A stretch of 64,000 nucleotides of DNA from Stomorhina lunata (taxonomy: Eukaryota > Arthropoda > Insecta > Diptera > Rhiniidae), in assembly GCA_933228675.1 (NCBI GenBank), contig OW121740.1, forward strand, positions 2,480,001 to 2,544,000, given 5' to 3'. The translations under genes and the position numbers were made by a program. Each line of letters starts with the position of its first letter. The stretch's first letter is position 1. The notes below the pieces were generated by a model that saw nothing but the letters and a program-made list of their open reading frames with translations, had not been told where the DNA came from and did no database searches. Below, in pieces: positions 61,650-64,000 of this stretch.

Positions 61650-61930
61650 TCTAAAGTAGTTTTTGCTATAAGACGTAGTCTTTAGTATAACATGTAGTCT
61701 TTAGTATAATATGTAGTCTGCAGCATAAGACGCAGTTATTAATTTAAACTTTATCTTTAATAACGTAGCCTTTTGTATAAGATATAGTATTTAGTCTTAT
61801 GTATTAATGGAGTCTTAACTATAGGACTTATCCTTTTGAAAAAGACGTACTCTTTATTAATAAGACATAGAATTTAGTATTTACTTTAAAATACAGTTTT
61901 TAGTTTACAAAAGTTGACCTGTATCAAAGA
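61650..61930. repeat. Degenerate tandem repeat, second TAGTCTTTAGTATAA block
   Basis: GACGTAGTCTTTAGTATAAC, ATGTAGTCTTTAGTATAATA and TGTAGTCTGCAGCATAAGAC are three consecutive near-copies with a ~22-bp period, followed by looser copies. Same family as 55555-55965. Confidence 0.7.
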
Positions 61931-64000
61931 CTCTATAACAGAAAGATCTTGCACTTCCATACATTAATTTGCCATATGGTCGTTTTGAAAAGTCCCATAA
62001 AAAAGACAGTAATTGAGTAATTGAGACGATTATTCAATGAGAGGAAGCTAAGGCACGCATACGTGCTCATGAAATGTATGTTTGTTTGTGCGTTCATGTT
62101 CTTTATCCACATTAACTTCACTTTTGACAAAAAACAAATATATGGAGTGTAGTATCCTTATTTATAGAGTCTCTGCTTTTATGTTTCAATATAAGAAAAA
62201 ACAAAAAAATATGTATGTAATATCGAAAATATCTTAAGTGCTTAACATATTCTTAATACAACATCAATACACTTTTCCATATGTGTGAAATATTTAATTT
62301 TGAAAGCACTTTTTCTTGCCGTTTTTGGTACCTCTAAAACATTCATATAGGTCGCGTTAACCGCTTTGACCTCGATTTGACTTATTAATTTTGCGGGTAT
62401 AAAATGAAGTCATTGGTAGCCAAATGAGAACTAAACGGGGAATTTGGACTTATAAATCTACATTTGGAGCGCTTAAAAAGCTTCTTAAACTCGTAGTATG
62501 TGGGCAGTCATTTTCATTTTAAAGAATGATCCATCTTTTTCGGATGGTTTTTGCTTATTTCTCTGTAGACTTCTAAAAGATCGGAATTGGCCTTTCCTCG
62601 TTGAAACAAAATTATGATTAAGGCAGTTCTAGTTATTCAAGTGATCACAATCTCCCCATTGTATTAGCTATCATTATAGATTAAATGATAAGACGTAGTT
62701 TTTTTACAAAATTAGTTTTTTTGTGTCAAAGATTATCAAAAATAAGTATGTAGTTAAAGATTAAAGCATAAGCTTATATTTGATTTTGACTAATTTAACT
62801 TTATGGAATTTCTTTAAAAATATACCTTAAAAATTTTGCAAAAGTAGAACATTATTAATTAAATATTTAAGAGGAAATCACAAATATTAAAATTCTTATA
62901 ATTCAAAAAATTTGTTTAAAAATATGAAAAATTTTTTTTACAAGTTCACAAAATTGACTTTTAATATCAGTTTTGATTTCTTTGTAAATATTTACCTTTC
63001 AAATTCGCAACAACTTCAATTATTCACTTATTTCTTATTTTTTTATAACTCATATTCGCAAACACACTTACACACGCAACTCTTTTCGCTTTCATTTTTA
63101 CATATGTATGTATACGAACGTTTTTTCTTTGGCATAAGCGTTAAATTGATTGAATTTAAAATTTATGCTGATTTAATAGTCAACCATTGATGAGATAGAA
63201 GTTCTAGGTATTCGTGTGTGCGTTTTGTAGCATTTCATTTTCAATTCGGCTCATTTTAAATTCATATTCACCCAATGCCATTCATGTTATTTGATATGAT
63301 GAGATATAGGGCGTTATTGATTTGGGGCATAAATATTTATTTAAGTCAAATAGTATATCGGTTTCAATCGTTTGTTCGTCATAACGTTGAAAAGTCTTGT
63401 TATTAAATATGAGTAAAAAAATGTATATAGGAATTTATGCAAAAAAATGCAAATATACGCTCAAATGTTATTTGATATGCAGATGTTATTTATATAAATA
63501 TATGATGCTTACATATGATACAAATGAGAAAATGTAAAATGTAAAATGTTTTACATTTAAAAAAAGAAATAAGTTTTTGTAAATCTTTTAAATCATTTAC
63601 ATAAATACATACAGGCTCTTATGCATGTTACTATTTACTTATGCCGGCACATACACACATAAATTTAATATCCTTAGAAACCCACATTTATATACATACC
63701 TTAACTTATTGGCCTACCCTCATGAAAAATATGTTGGCTGTTTGAAGTTTTTCTTTTTTGCATTTTTAAATCTACTCTTAACAAGATATAACATTATTAA
63801 ACTTTTTCATACACCTACACTTGCAAGTTTCTAGATTATTTGATGGAATTATGGATATAGGATAAAAATTTATTTTATTTTCAAACACTTATGTTAAAAA
63901 AATTGTATACGTCAATAAATGTGTTATCCTTTATTTAGCAAACTCTGCACAATTTTTTCATTCGAAAAGGATTTTCTTGTTTGCCTTGTAAATTTGTATA
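61931..64000. other. Intergenic DNA, no gene recognised
   Basis: A GC-richer patch at about 62300-62620 holds no readable coding. A small palindromic cluster, AAAATGTAAAATGTAAAATG then TTTTACATTT, lies at about 63530-63560. The open frames at 62912-63190 and 63625-63834 are low-complexity. Confidence 0.5.

Overview
The window is AT-rich nuclear DNA of an insect, most likely a higher fly (calyptrate Diptera). The evidence is GT-AG introns in an insect-type ABC transporter, a 28S rRNA 3'-end fragment with an insect-like sequence, mariner and Helitron remnants, and many short TIR elements and minisatellites. The species cannot be named from sequence alone.

Layout. Positions 307-5799 (+) carry the 3' half of one protein-coding gene. 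It is an ABC transporter of the insect ABCH/'ABC transporter G family member 20/23-like' type, in four exons, with its ATP-binding core upstream of the window. I see no other credible host gene in the remaining ~58 kb. That stretch holds: a dispersed repeat with a nested TIR element (7.0-7.9 kb); partial and complete copies of a 318-bp MITE (11.0 and 30.6 kb); another small TIR element (13.5 kb); tandem arrays built on a 31-bp unit with a palindromic core (15.1-16.7, 18.6-19.6, 23.3-23.9, 26.0-26.3 kb, plus decayed relatives); tRNA-like sequences (21.9 and 35.4 kb); a LINE reverse-transcriptase remnant (23.1-23.3 kb); a probable rDNA-derived island with a 28S 3' end and a triple inverted-repeat block (24.7-26.0 kb); a ~6.9 kb virtually perfect 11-bp satellite (35.86-42.72 kb); a Helitron interrupted by a defective mariner-like transposon (53.6-55.5 kb); and a 29-bp minisatellite (58.7-59.7 kb).

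The most notable structures are three. The first is the 11-bp satellite of about 624 copies with no visible indel until its final unit. The second is the family of 31-bp palindromic minisatellites, in which separate arrays share the core CTTTTCTATAGAAAAG but carry array-specific spacers. The third is the rDNA-like island lying between two arrays of that family. No new multi-gene system is visible; the interest here lies in repeat biology.
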